From Niveibacterium terrae (GTDB lineage: Bacteria > Pseudomonadota > Gammaproteobacteria > Burkholderiales > Rhodocyclaceae): a DNA stretch of 64,000 nucleotides. The position numbers were made by a program, and so were the translations under genes. This document shows, piece by piece, positions 17,014 to 24,424 of the stretch. How positions within the stretch are numbered: the first letter of the stretch is position 1; each line of letters opens with the position of its first letter. The DNA is taken from contig NZ_CP172404.1 in NCBI RefSeq assembly GCF_048213115.1, positions 3,348,001 through 3,412,000 of the forward strand. Direction: 5' to 3'. The notes beneath the pieces were generated by a model. That model was given only the letters and a program-made list of their open reading frames with translations, was not told where the DNA came from and searched no databases.

Positions 17014-19089
17014 ATGAGCATAAACAATCCACTTCTCGATTTCTCCGGCCTGCCGCGCTTCGACACTCTACGCCCCGAACACGTCGCGCCGGCCATCCAG
17101 CAGCTGATCCTCGACGCGCGCGAGCAGATCGCCCGCCTCGAGGCCTCGACCGAGGCCCCGGATTGGGACAACTTCGTCGAAGCGCTCGCCGCGATCTGCG
17201 AGCGCCTCGGCCGCGCCTGGGGCGTCGTCCGCCACCTGCACTCGGTTCTGGATCTGCCGCCCTGGCGCGAAGCCTACAACGCGCAGCTCGCCGAGATCAC
17301 CCGCTTCTACGCCGAACTGGGCCAGGACGAAGCGCTGTTCTCCCGTTACAAGGCTCTGGCCGCGCGCGCCGATTTCGACACCTGGCCCCCGGCCCGGCGC
17401 AAGGTCGTGCTCGATGCGATCCGCGACTTCCGCCTGTCCGGCGCCGATCTGCCGGAGTCGGTCAAACCGCGCTTCCAGGCGATCCAGGAAGAGCTGGCCG
17501 GACTCTCGGCCAGGTTCTCGGAGAACCTGCTCGATGCGACGAACGCCTGGCACGAGGACTTCACCGAGATCTCGGCGCTCGCCGGCCTGCCCGAAGATGC
17601 GCTGGAGACCGCGAAGAACGCGGCCGGGAAGGCCGGAGTCGAAGGCTGGCGGCTGACTCTGCAAGGCCCCTGCGTGATGGCGGTGCTGCGCCTCGCCGAC
17701 GACCGTGCGCTGCGCGAGCGCGTCTGGCGCGCGAACGCGACCCGCGCCTCCGAGTTTTCGGCCGACCAGGGTCATCCGGAATGGGACAACGGCCCGGTAA
17801 TGCTGAGGATCCTCGCGCTGCGCAGCGAAGAAGCGCGCCTGCTCGGCTTCCCTGACCACGCCGCGGTATCGCTGGTGCCCAAGATGGCCGACTCGCCCGA
17901 GCAGGTCGTCGCCTTCCTGCGCGACCTGGCCGTCCGCGCGAGGCCTTCGGCCGAGAAGGATCTGGCCGAGCTGCGCGATTTCGCGGCGGCCGAGCTCGGC
18001 ATCGCCGAGCTCGAAGCCTGGGATCAGGGCTACGCGGCCGAGAAGCTGCGCCAGAAGCGCTATGCCTTCTCGTCCGAAGAGCTTCGCCAGTACTTTCCCG
18101 AAAACAAGGTGCTTGCCGGCCTGTTCGGCCTGATCGAGCGCCTCTATGCCGTCAAGGTTCTGCCCGACACCGCCCCCGTCTGGCACGAGGACGTGCGCTT
18201 CTTCCGGATCGAGAAGGACGGAGAGCTGATCGGCCAGTTCTACCTCGACCCCTATTCGCGCGACACGAAACGCGGCGGCGCCTGGATGGACGATGCACGT
18301 TCGCTGAGGGTCACCCAAGAGGGTCGCGAGACTCCGGTCGCCTATCTGGTCTGCAACGCCTCGGCGCCCGGCGCCGGAAAACCGGCCCTCTACTCCTTCG
18401 ATCAGGTCCTGACCCTGTTCCACGAAACCGGACACGGCCTTCACCACCTGCTGACCCGGGTCCCGGAACCGGGCGTCTCGGGCATCAACGGCGTCGAATG
18501 GGATGCGGTCGAGCTGCCCAGCCAGTTCATGGAAAATTTCTGCTGGGAGTGGGAAGTCGTTTCGGCGATGAGTGCCCACGCCGAGACAGGCGAAACGCTG
18601 CCGCGCGCGCTGTTCGAGCGCATGCTCGCCGCGAAGAACTATCATGCAAGTCTCGCAATGCTGCGCCAGATCGAGTTCGCACTGTTCGACATGCTGCTGC
18701 ACAGCGATTTCGACCCTTCCTCCGGGAAGGTCCTTGAACTGCTCGCCTCAGTCAGAGAGGAAGTCGCGGTGATCATCCCTCCCGCCTTCCAGCGCTTTCC
18801 GCACAGCTTCAGCCACATCTTCGCGGGCGGCTATGCGGCCGGCTATTTCAGCTATCACTGGGCCGAAGTGCTGTCCGCGGACGTCTATGAGGCGTTCGAG
18901 GAGGCGGCGCGCGAGCGTGGCAGCGTGCTCGACCGCGCAACGGGAGAGCGCTTCCTCGCCGAGGTCCTGTCGGTCGGTGGCTCGCGCCCCGCTCTGGAGT
19001 CCTTCACCGCCTTCCGCGGACGCGCTCCCAGACCGGACGCCTTGCTGCGCCATCACGGCATCCTGATGAATCCGGAGAATCTGCAATGA
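17014..19089 (+). CDS. prlC: Oligopeptidase A (M3 family)
   Basis: A 691-residue cytoplasmic zinc metallopeptidase that clears short peptides, including cleaved signal peptides. The zinc motif HETGH is at residues 470-474 (E. coli PrlC: about 469), followed by the conserved GVEWDAVELPSQFMENF about 25 residues later. The N-terminus NPLLDFSGLPRFDTLRPEHV is typical. First gene of a three-gene run: its stop overlaps the next start (ATGA), and that gene in turn overlaps xthA. Confidence 0.95.
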   Translation: MSINNPLLDFSGLPRFDTLRPEHVAPAIQQLILDAREQIARLEASTEAPDWDNFVEALAAICERLGRAWGVVRHLHSVLDLPPWREAYNAQLAEITRFYAELGQDEALFSRYKALAARADFDTWPPARRKVVLDAIRDFRLSGADLPESVKPRFQAIQEELAGLSARFSENLLDATNAWHEDFTEISALAGLPEDALETAKNAAGKAGVEGWRLTLQGPCVMAVLRLADDRALRERVWRANATRASEFSADQGHPEWDNGPVMLRILALRSEEARLLGFPDHAAVSLVPKMADSPEQVVAFLRDLAVRARPSAEKDLAELRDFAAAELGIAELEAWDQGYAAEKLRQKRYAFSSEELRQYFPENKVLAGLFGLIERLYAVKVLPDTAPVWHEDVRFFRIEKDGELIGQFYLDPYSRDTKRGGAWMDDARSLRVTQEGRETPVAYLVCNASAPGAGKPALYSFDQVLTLFHETGHGLHHLLTRVPEPGVSGINGVEWDAVELPSQFMENFCWEWEVVSAMSAHAETGETLPRALFERMLAAKNYHASLAMLRQIEFALFDMLLHSDFDPSSGKVLELLASVREEVAVIIPPAFQRFPHSFSHIFAGGYAAGYFSYHWAEVLSADVYEAFEEAARERGSVLDRATGERFLAEVLSVGGSRPALESFTAFRGRAPRPDALLRHHGILMNPENLQ

Positions 19090-19565
19090 CCCACAACAAA
19101 ATACTGCGCTGCGCCCTGCTCGCGGCGCTGCTGATCCCCTGCCTCGCCGAGGCAGGCGTCTATCGTTGGAAGGACGCATCCGGCCGCGTCCACTATTCGG
19201 ACCAGCCGCCGCCCGCCAATGTCCGGGTCGAAGAGAAGGCGATGAAAGGCAGCAGCATCGAGCAGGACAAGCAGCCCTACGCGGTCCGCAAGGCATCCGA
19301 AGCCTTCCCGGTCGTGCTCTACACGGTCGAGAGCTGCCCGGGCTGTGAAGCCGGCCGCAGCTACCTCTCCGCCCGCAAGATCCCGTTCACGGAGAAGAAG
19401 ATCACGACGGCCGAAGTGCGCGACGAGGCGGCGAAGCTGCTCGGCAGCAAGGAAGTCTCCGCCCCCTTCATCGTGATCGGCGGCAAGGTGCACAAGGGCT
19501 GGCTGGAGTCAGAATGGGCGACGGCGCTCGATTCGGCCGGCTACCCGGCCGGAAAGGCCAAGTGA
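19086..19565 (+). CDS. DUF4124 and glutaredoxin-like domain protein, exported
   Basis: A 159-residue protein with a signal peptide (about 1-23, ending LAEAG), a DUF4124 segment VYRWKDASGRVHYSDQPPP, and a C-terminal glutaredoxin/thioredoxin-like fold with CPGC (about residues 83-86: YTVESCPGCEAGRSYLS) and SAPFIVIGG. It is probably a periplasmic thiol-disulfide protein. It is translationally coupled to prlC upstream (ATGA) and xthA downstream (TGATG). Confidence 0.88.
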   Translation: MTHNKILRCALLAALLIPCLAEAGVYRWKDASGRVHYSDQPPPANVRVEEKAMKGSSIEQDKQPYAVRKASEAFPVVLYTVESCPGCEAGRSYLSARKIPFTEKKITTAEVRDEAAKLLGSKEVSAPFIVIGGKVHKGWLESEWATALDSAGYPAGKAK

Positions 19566-20329
19566 TGGCGCAGTCGGTCGCGACCTGGAACGTCAATTCG
19601 CTGAAAGTCAGACTGCCCCACCTGCTCGAATGGCTGGAGCGGGCGCAGCCGGACGTGGTCTGCCTGCAGGAGCTCAAATGCGAGGACTCGGCCGTGCCGC
19701 GCGACGCGATCGCCGCAGCCGGCTACCACGTCGTCACGCACGGGCAGAAGACCTATAACGGCGTCGCGATCCTGTCGCGCGAAGAGGCACGCGACATCCA
19801 GCGCAACATCCCGGGCTTCACTGATCCGCAGAGCCGGATCATCGCCGCGACCGTCGGCGAGACCCGCGTCGTCTGCGCCTACTTTCCAAACGGCCAGGCC
19901 GTCGGCTCGGACAAGTACGCCTACAAGCTCGAATGGCTTGCGGCGCTGACACTCTGGCTCAGGGGCGAGCTCGAACGCCACCCCAGGCTGATCCTGACCG
20001 GCGACTTCAACATCGCGCCGGACGAACGCGACACCCATCCGGACTGGAAGGACGGAATCCTCGTCTCACCGCCCGAGCGCGAAGCTTTCCGCGCCCTGCT
20101 GGATCTGGGCCTCGGGGACGCCTTCCGCCATTTCGAGCAGCCCGAGCGGATCTACTCGTGGTGGGATTACCGGATGAACGCCTGGCGCCGCAACTTCGGC
20201 CTGCGCATCGACCATCTCCTGGTCACGCCCGCTCTGGCCGAAGAACTCGCGAGCTGTTCGGTCGACACCGCCCCCAGGGAACTGGAGCGCCCCAGCGACC
20301 ATGCCCCGGTCATCGCCCGCTTCCTCTAG
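19565..20329 (+). CDS. xthA: Exodeoxyribonuclease III (AP endonuclease)
   Basis: A 254-residue ExoIII/APE1-type nuclease for base-excision repair and 3' end processing. Motifs: ATWNVNSLKVRLPHLLEW, CLQELKCED, YNGVAILSR, LTGDFNIAPDERD, YSWWDYR, LRIDHLLVT and ERPSDHAPV, together giving the catalytic Asn, Glu, Asp and His residues. Start at 19565 overlaps the upstream stop as TGATG; a longer in-frame start within the previous gene adds no family sequence. Confidence 0.95.
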   Translation: MAQSVATWNVNSLKVRLPHLLEWLERAQPDVVCLQELKCEDSAVPRDAIAAAGYHVVTHGQKTYNGVAILSREEARDIQRNIPGFTDPQSRIIAATVGETRVVCAYFPNGQAVGSDKYAYKLEWLAALTLWLRGELERHPRLILTGDFNIAPDERDTHPDWKDGILVSPPEREAFRALLDLGLGDAFRHFEQPERIYSWWDYRMNAWRRNFGLRIDHLLVTPALAEELASCSVDTAPRELERPSDHAPVIARFL

Positions 20330-20392
20330 GGCAATCGCCCCCCCTTTTCCGATATCATTCCGTATCAATACCGGCCCCATCGAAAGCCCGCC

Positions 20393-21220
20393 ATGACTGA
20401 AATCGAAATGCTGTTCGAGCGCCTGTCCGAACTGCCCGCGATTCCGAAAGTCGTCCAGAACCTGATCGCGTCGATGGAAGACGAGGAGGCCGACATCGCC
20501 GGCCTCGCCCTCGTCGTCAGCCACGAGCCGACGCTGTCGGCGCGCGTGCTGAGGCTCGCCAATTCGAGCTATTACGGCGCCCAGAAGAAGATCGGTTCGA
20601 TCCAGGAGGCGGTGACCCGGATAGGTTTGAATGCGTTGCGCAGCCTGGTCATCACCTCGGGCCTGACCCAGGCCTTCAAGGACGTTCCGGGCATCGCGCT
20701 GAACGAATTCTGGCGTCACGCGCTGCTCAGCGCCGGCTTCGCGCGAAGCCTGGCCCGGGCGGCTCACCTCGATGTCGAATACGCTTACACGGCAGCGCTG
20801 ATGCACAGGATTGGCGCACTGCTGCTGCACCTCGCCTTTCCCGAGCCGGCCGACGCTCTGGCCAGCAGCCTCGTCGGAGCGAGTGCGGCGGAGCGCTGCA
20901 CCGCCGAGCGCAAGGCCCTGGGCGTCGATCACTGCTCGGCGGGCGCCGAGCTCGCCAGGCAGTGGAATTTCCCACTCGCGATCCGCAACGGCCTCGCGGC
21001 TTACGCCTACCCGACCTCGCCCCAAGCCAGCCCCTTCGCGGCAATCGTCGCGCTGGCCAGCCAGGCCGCGGGAGCGACGCTTGCCGGAAGCGATCCGGAG
21101 ACTATCCTCGATGAGCTGCCCGAGGAGGTTCTCGACAAGGTCGTGCTCGACAAGGAGACGGTTCTGGGCGTGCTCGAAGACGGTCCCGAACTGCTCAGGG
21201 ACGCCTCGAGCTTCCTCTGA
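20393..21220 (+). CDS. HDOD domain protein (second copy)
   Basis: A 275-residue protein that is almost entirely an HDOD domain: LPAIPKVVQNLIASMEDEEA, LSARVLRLANSSYYGAQKKI, AVTRIGLNALRSLVI and a degenerate HD position (ALMHRIGALLLHLAFPE, where the usual HD reads HR). Loss of the Asp suggests a non-catalytic signalling scaffold. It is not close in sequence to the HDOD protein at 16054, so the pair is not a recent duplicate. Confidence 0.88.
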   Translation: MTEIEMLFERLSELPAIPKVVQNLIASMEDEEADIAGLALVVSHEPTLSARVLRLANSSYYGAQKKIGSIQEAVTRIGLNALRSLVITSGLTQAFKDVPGIALNEFWRHALLSAGFARSLARAAHLDVEYAYTAALMHRIGALLLHLAFPEPADALASSLVGASAAERCTAERKALGVDHCSAGAELARQWNFPLAIRNGLAAYAYPTSPQASPFAAIVALASQAAGATLAGSDPETILDELPEEVLDKVVLDKETVLGVLEDGPELLRDASSFL

Positions 21221-21223
21221 GCG

Positions 21224-21643
21224 TCACTGAGCCTGGGCTTCGGCGACGAAGGCCAGCGCTCCGTCCTTGAGTTCGAAGCGGCCGAGCCGGCTGCCTGGAG
21301 GCGTGTCCGCGGTCGGCTCCATGCGCTGGATCAGGCATTTCTCGGTGCTGATTGCATACCAGGTCTTGCCCTGGCTGGCCACGAAGAGCTGGTCCTGGAG
21401 CTGCCAGAGCTCCATCTTCGGCCCCTTCTTGCTTCCCGGCAGGATCTTGAAGCGCCGCTGGCAGGCGGGAAAACGCGACGCGACGAGCGTCTGGGCGACC
21501 TCGGGCGCGAACGGGTAAGCCTGTTCGCGGACCAGCGAGATCGAATGGTTGCGCCCGTCGACCTCATAGGCCGCCGCGTTGTTCTCGCAGGCCGTCAGGA
21601 GCGGCAGGGTGAGCAGGACAAGGGGGGCCAGCAGGCGCTTCAT
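21224..21643 (-). CDS. Small lipoprotein of unknown function
   Basis: A 139-residue protein with a lipoprotein signal (MKRLLAPLVLLTLPLLTAC; Cys19 as the lipid site). The rest is polar with two Cys near residues 60 and 102 that could pair. I recognise no domain. It follows pyrC with one base between stop and start, so the two are probably co-transcribed, though no functional link is evident. Convergent with the HDOD gene. Confidence 0.8.
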   Translation of the reverse strand: MKRLLAPLVLLTLPLLTACENNAAAYEVDGRNHSISLVREQAYPFAPEVAQTLVASRFPACQRRFKILPGSKKGPKMELWQLQDQLFVASQGKTWYAISTEKCLIQRMEPTADTPPGSRLGRFELKDGALAFVAEAQAQ

Positions 21644-21644
21644 A

Positions 21645-22688
21645 TCAGACTCCTTCCAGTGACCAGGCGAGCGTCCCTCCCGCGCGCAGCGGCACCAGAG
21701 GGTCGCCGGGCAGGCAGGGCAGGATTTCAGGAATGTTCACGGTCTTCCTGACCAGCGTGATCGTGTCGCGGTTGCGCGGCAGACCGTACCAGTCCGGGCC
21801 GTTGAAGCTCGCGAAGGCTTCGAGCTTGTCCAGAGCCCCGGCTGCGTCGAAGGCTTCAGCGTAGAGTTCGATCGCAGCGTGGGACGTATAGCAACCCGCG
21901 CAGCCGCAGGCCGTCTCCTTGTTCGAGCGCAGATGCGGCGCCGAATCGGTGCCGAGGAAGAAGCGCGGCGAGCCGGAGCAGACCGCGTCGATCAGGGCCT
22001 GGCGGTGCGTCTCGCGTTTGAGAACCGGCAGGCAATAGTGGTGGGGCCGGATGCCTCCGACGAGGATCGCGTTGCGGTTCATCAGCAGGTGGTGGGCCGT
22101 GACGGTTGCCGCGACCCCCTCCCTCGCCTCGCTCACGAACTGGGCCGCCTCGCGCGTCGTGATGTGCTCGAAGACCGTGCGCAGGCCAGCGAAGCGCGCC
22201 GTGAGCGGCGCCAGAACGCGATCAATAAAGACGCGCTCGCGATCGAAGATATCCACGTCAGCATGGGTCACCTCCCCGTGCAGCAGGAGCGGCAGGCCGA
22301 TCTTCTCCATCCTTTCGAGCACCGGGTAGACCTTTTCGATCGCGCTGACCCCGGAATCGGAATTGGTCGTCGCCCCGGCCGGATAGAGCTTCACCGCGTG
22401 CACGAAGCCGCTCGCCTTCGCGCGTTCGATCTCGTCGGCCGAACTGTTATCCGTCAGGTACAACGTCATCAGCGGTTCGAACTTGAGCCCTTCGGGCAGC
22501 GCAGCGAGGATGCTCTCGCGGTAGGCGAGCGCCTGAGCCAGAGTCGTCACCGGCGGGCGCAGATTGGGCATCACGATCGCGCGCGCAAAACGGCGCGCGG
22601 AATCGGGCAGGACCGCGGCAAGCACATCGCCGTCGCGCAGGTGCAGGTGCCAGTCGTCGGGCCGGGTCAAAGTGAGAGTCTGGGTCAT
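21645..22688 (-). CDS. pyrC: Dihydroorotase
   Basis: A 347-residue zinc amidohydrolase that cyclises carbamoyl aspartate to dihydroorotate in pyrimidine synthesis. Metal-binding WHLHLRDGD is at residues 13-21; further His and the carbamylated-Lys region are seen in HAVKLYPAGATTNSD, LLHGEVT and FEHITTREA, and FLGTDSAPH supplies the catalytic Asp. It is the E. coli-type homodimeric class. pyrF lies 26 kb away, so the pathway genes are scattered. No strong Shine-Dalgarno is visible. Confidence 0.96.
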   Translation of the reverse strand: MTQTLTLTRPDDWHLHLRDGDVLAAVLPDSARRFARAIVMPNLRPPVTTLAQALAYRESILAALPEGLKFEPLMTLYLTDNSSADEIERAKASGFVHAVKLYPAGATTNSDSGVSAIEKVYPVLERMEKIGLPLLLHGEVTHADVDIFDRERVFIDRVLAPLTARFAGLRTVFEHITTREAAQFVSEAREGVAATVTAHHLLMNRNAILVGGIRPHHYCLPVLKRETHRQALIDAVCSGSPRFFLGTDSAPHLRSNKETACGCAGCYTSHAAIELYAEAFDAAGALDKLEAFASFNGPDWYGLPRNRDTITLVRKTVNIPEILPCLPGDPLVPLRAGGTLAWSLEGV

Positions 22689-22754
22689 GTCGGTTCGCAG
22701 GAAAGAGGGGGCCGGAGCGACCGGCCGATCAGCGATTTTGCCACGCCGCGGGCT

Positions 22755-23645
22755 TCAGGCCTCCGGTTTCAGTTCGAGTCCGAGCTCATAGAGCTTCTTC
22801 TTCGCGACTCCGGTCGCCTCGGCCGCGATCCGCGCGGCCCGGCTGACCGGCAGCTCTTCGAGCAGCAGTTCGAGCAGACGGCGGGCCGCCAGCGGGATGT
22901 CGACCTCCTGGGGCGGAGCCGACACGATCAGCACGAACTCGCCGCGGACCCGGTTCGGATCGGCGGCGAACCAGGCGGCCGCCTCGGCAAGGGGAATCCG
23001 GGCGATCTCCTCGTACAGCTTGGTCAGCTCGCGGGCCACGGTCAGCTCCCGTCCGGCGCCGAGCAGCTCAGCCATGTCCGCGACGCACTCGCTGATACGG
23101 TGCGGAGCTTCGTAGAAGACCAGCGCCGACGCCACCGCGGCGAGGCGCTCCAGTTCGGCGCGGCGGGCGGCGGGGCGGGAGGGCAGGAAGCCGACGAACA
23201 TGAAACGATCGTCGGTGCAGCCGGATGCGGACAGCGCGGTGATGACCGCGCTGGGACCGGGGACCGGGACGACGGGAAACCCTGCGGCCTGGACCCGGGC
23301 AACGACTTTCGCGCCAGGATCGGAGACCGCGGGCGTGCCGGCGTCGGTCACCAGCGCGATGTGCTGCCCCTGTTCGAGCAAGGCCACCAGCCCGTCCGCG
23401 GCGGCCTGCTCGTTGTGCTGATGCACCGCCATCAGCCGGGTGCTGATCCCGTAGTGCTCAAGCAGTCCCCGGGTGTGACGGGTGTCCTCGGCGGCGATCG
23501 CATCGACCTTGCCAAGCACGCCGAGCGCCCGCAATGTTATGTCGTACAGATTTCCGAGCGGCGTCGCGACGATGTAGAGGGACGGCGAAGAATTGAGATA
23601 CCGGGTTCCCGAGGAGGGAAGATGCAACTGTTCAAGCGAATCCAT
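22755..23645 (-). CDS. rsmI: 16S rRNA (cytidine(1402)-2'-O)-methyltransferase RsmI
   Basis: A 296-residue tetrapyrrole-methylase-fold enzyme that 2'-O-methylates C1402, the same nucleotide that RsmH (309-1229) N4-methylates. Motifs: LYIVATPLGNLYDITLRA, EDTRHTRGLL, VTDAGTPAVSDPG, VPGPSAVITALSASG and VFYEAPHR. The ATG at 23645 is the only good start before LYIVATP, so its first 24 bases overlap the start of the divergent yraN. Confidence 0.95.
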   Translation of the reverse strand: MDSLEQLHLPSSGTRYLNSSPSLYIVATPLGNLYDITLRALGVLGKVDAIAAEDTRHTRGLLEHYGISTRLMAVHQHNEQAAADGLVALLEQGQHIALVTDAGTPAVSDPGAKVVARVQAAGFPVVPVPGPSAVITALSASGCTDDRFMFVGFLPSRPAARRAELERLAAVASALVFYEAPHRISECVADMAELLGAGRELTVARELTKLYEEIARIPLAEAAAWFAADPNRVRGEFVLIVSAPPQEVDIPLAARRLLELLLEELPVSRAARIAAEATGVAKKKLYELGLELKPEA

Positions 23646-24071
23646 GAGAGCCTAGCCAGCGTGTTCAACAGCGCCCATTCTGCGGCCCAGACGGCGCCCG
23701 AACAACTCCCGGGCCGGCAAAACACCGGCATGATGGCCGAACAGCTGGCGGGAACCTATCTGAGCCGGGCCGGACTCAAGATCGTCGCGCGCAATGTGCG
23801 CTCGCGCTGGGGAGAGATCGACCTGATCGGCACCGACGGCGAAACCCTGGTCTTCGTCGAGGTGAGGCTGCGCACCGACCCGCGCTTTGGCGGGGCCGCG
23901 GAAAGCATCTCGTCGGCCAAGAGGCGCAGGCTGGTCCGCACCGCCGACCACTTCCTGGCTCACGGCGGCAGGCTCTGGCAGGGGCACCCCTGCCGCTTCG
24001 ATGTCGTGCTGCTCGACCGGCTCCACCTCGCCCATATCGAATGGATACGCAACGCCTTCGACGCGTCCTGA
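23622..24071 (+). CDS. yraN: YraN family protein (UPF0102, nuclease-like fold)
   Basis: A 149-residue protein. From residue 38 the family pattern is clear: AEQLAGTYLSRAGLKIVARN, SRWGEIDLIGTDGETLVFVE and VRLRTDPRFGGAAESIS, matching the GEIDLI..FVEV(K/R) signature of a restriction-endonuclease-like fold. The first about 35 residues are an unusual extension. The start has a strong GGAGGGAAG site. Function is uncertain; in E. coli and here it adjoins rsmI divergently. Confidence 0.9.
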   Translation: MQLFKRIHESLASVFNSAHSAAQTAPEQLPGRQNTGMMAEQLAGTYLSRAGLKIVARNVRSRWGEIDLIGTDGETLVFVEVRLRTDPRFGGAAESISSAKRRRLVRTADHFLAHGGRLWQGHPCRFDVVLLDRLHLAHIEWIRNAFDAS

Positions 24072-24424
24072 TCCTGTTCGCCGCGCTGCTGCTCTGCGCC
24101 GAGGCATCGGCCGGACTGCGCGTGCGGGTTCAGCGCTCGCCGCTGGCCGGCTTCCAGTACCACGAAGGCCCGGCACTCTGGGATCAGCTCAGAACCGGCG
24201 ACCGGCTTGAGCTGGTCCGCGAAGCCGACAATCCTCACGACGGCCGCGCGATCGCGGTGTACTGGCAGGGCCACAAGCTGGGCTACCTGCCGCGCGCCGA
24301 GAACGATGCGGTATCAAGCGCGATGGACCAGGGCCACCGGCTCGACGCGCGGATCGGTCGCCTGCGCGAAGAGCGCAATCCCTGGCTCAGGCTGGAAGTC
24401 GAAGTGTTCGTCGTCCCTCAATAG
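24041..24424 (+). CDS. HIRAN domain protein with signal peptide
   Basis: A 127-residue protein: a hydrophobic export signal (about 9-24, ending ASAG) and then a HIRAN domain (about 27-110) with LVREADNPHDGRAIAVYWQG and HKLGYLPRAEND, the family hallmark. Cytoplasmic HIRAN domains in helicases such as HLTF bind DNA 3' ends; secreted stand-alone forms occur in bacteria with unknown role. It overlaps yraN by 31 nt, so it is probably co-translated, and it overlaps the convergent patatin gene by 7 nt. Confidence 0.88.
   Translation: MDTQRLRRVLILFAALLLCAEASAGLRVRVQRSPLAGFQYHEGPALWDQLRTGDRLELVREADNPHDGRAIAVYWQGHKLGYLPRAENDAVSSAMDQGHRLDARIGRLREERNPWLRLEVEVFVVPQ

Noticed and set aside
17068..18702. 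A 544-codon minus-strand frame
   Set aside because: Antisense of prlC, which has the HETGH motif and full family length.
21879..23621. Long plus-strand frame running into yraN
   Set aside because: The upstream part is antisense to pyrC and rsmI and has no family sequence. The real yraN start is at 23622 after GGAGGGAAG.
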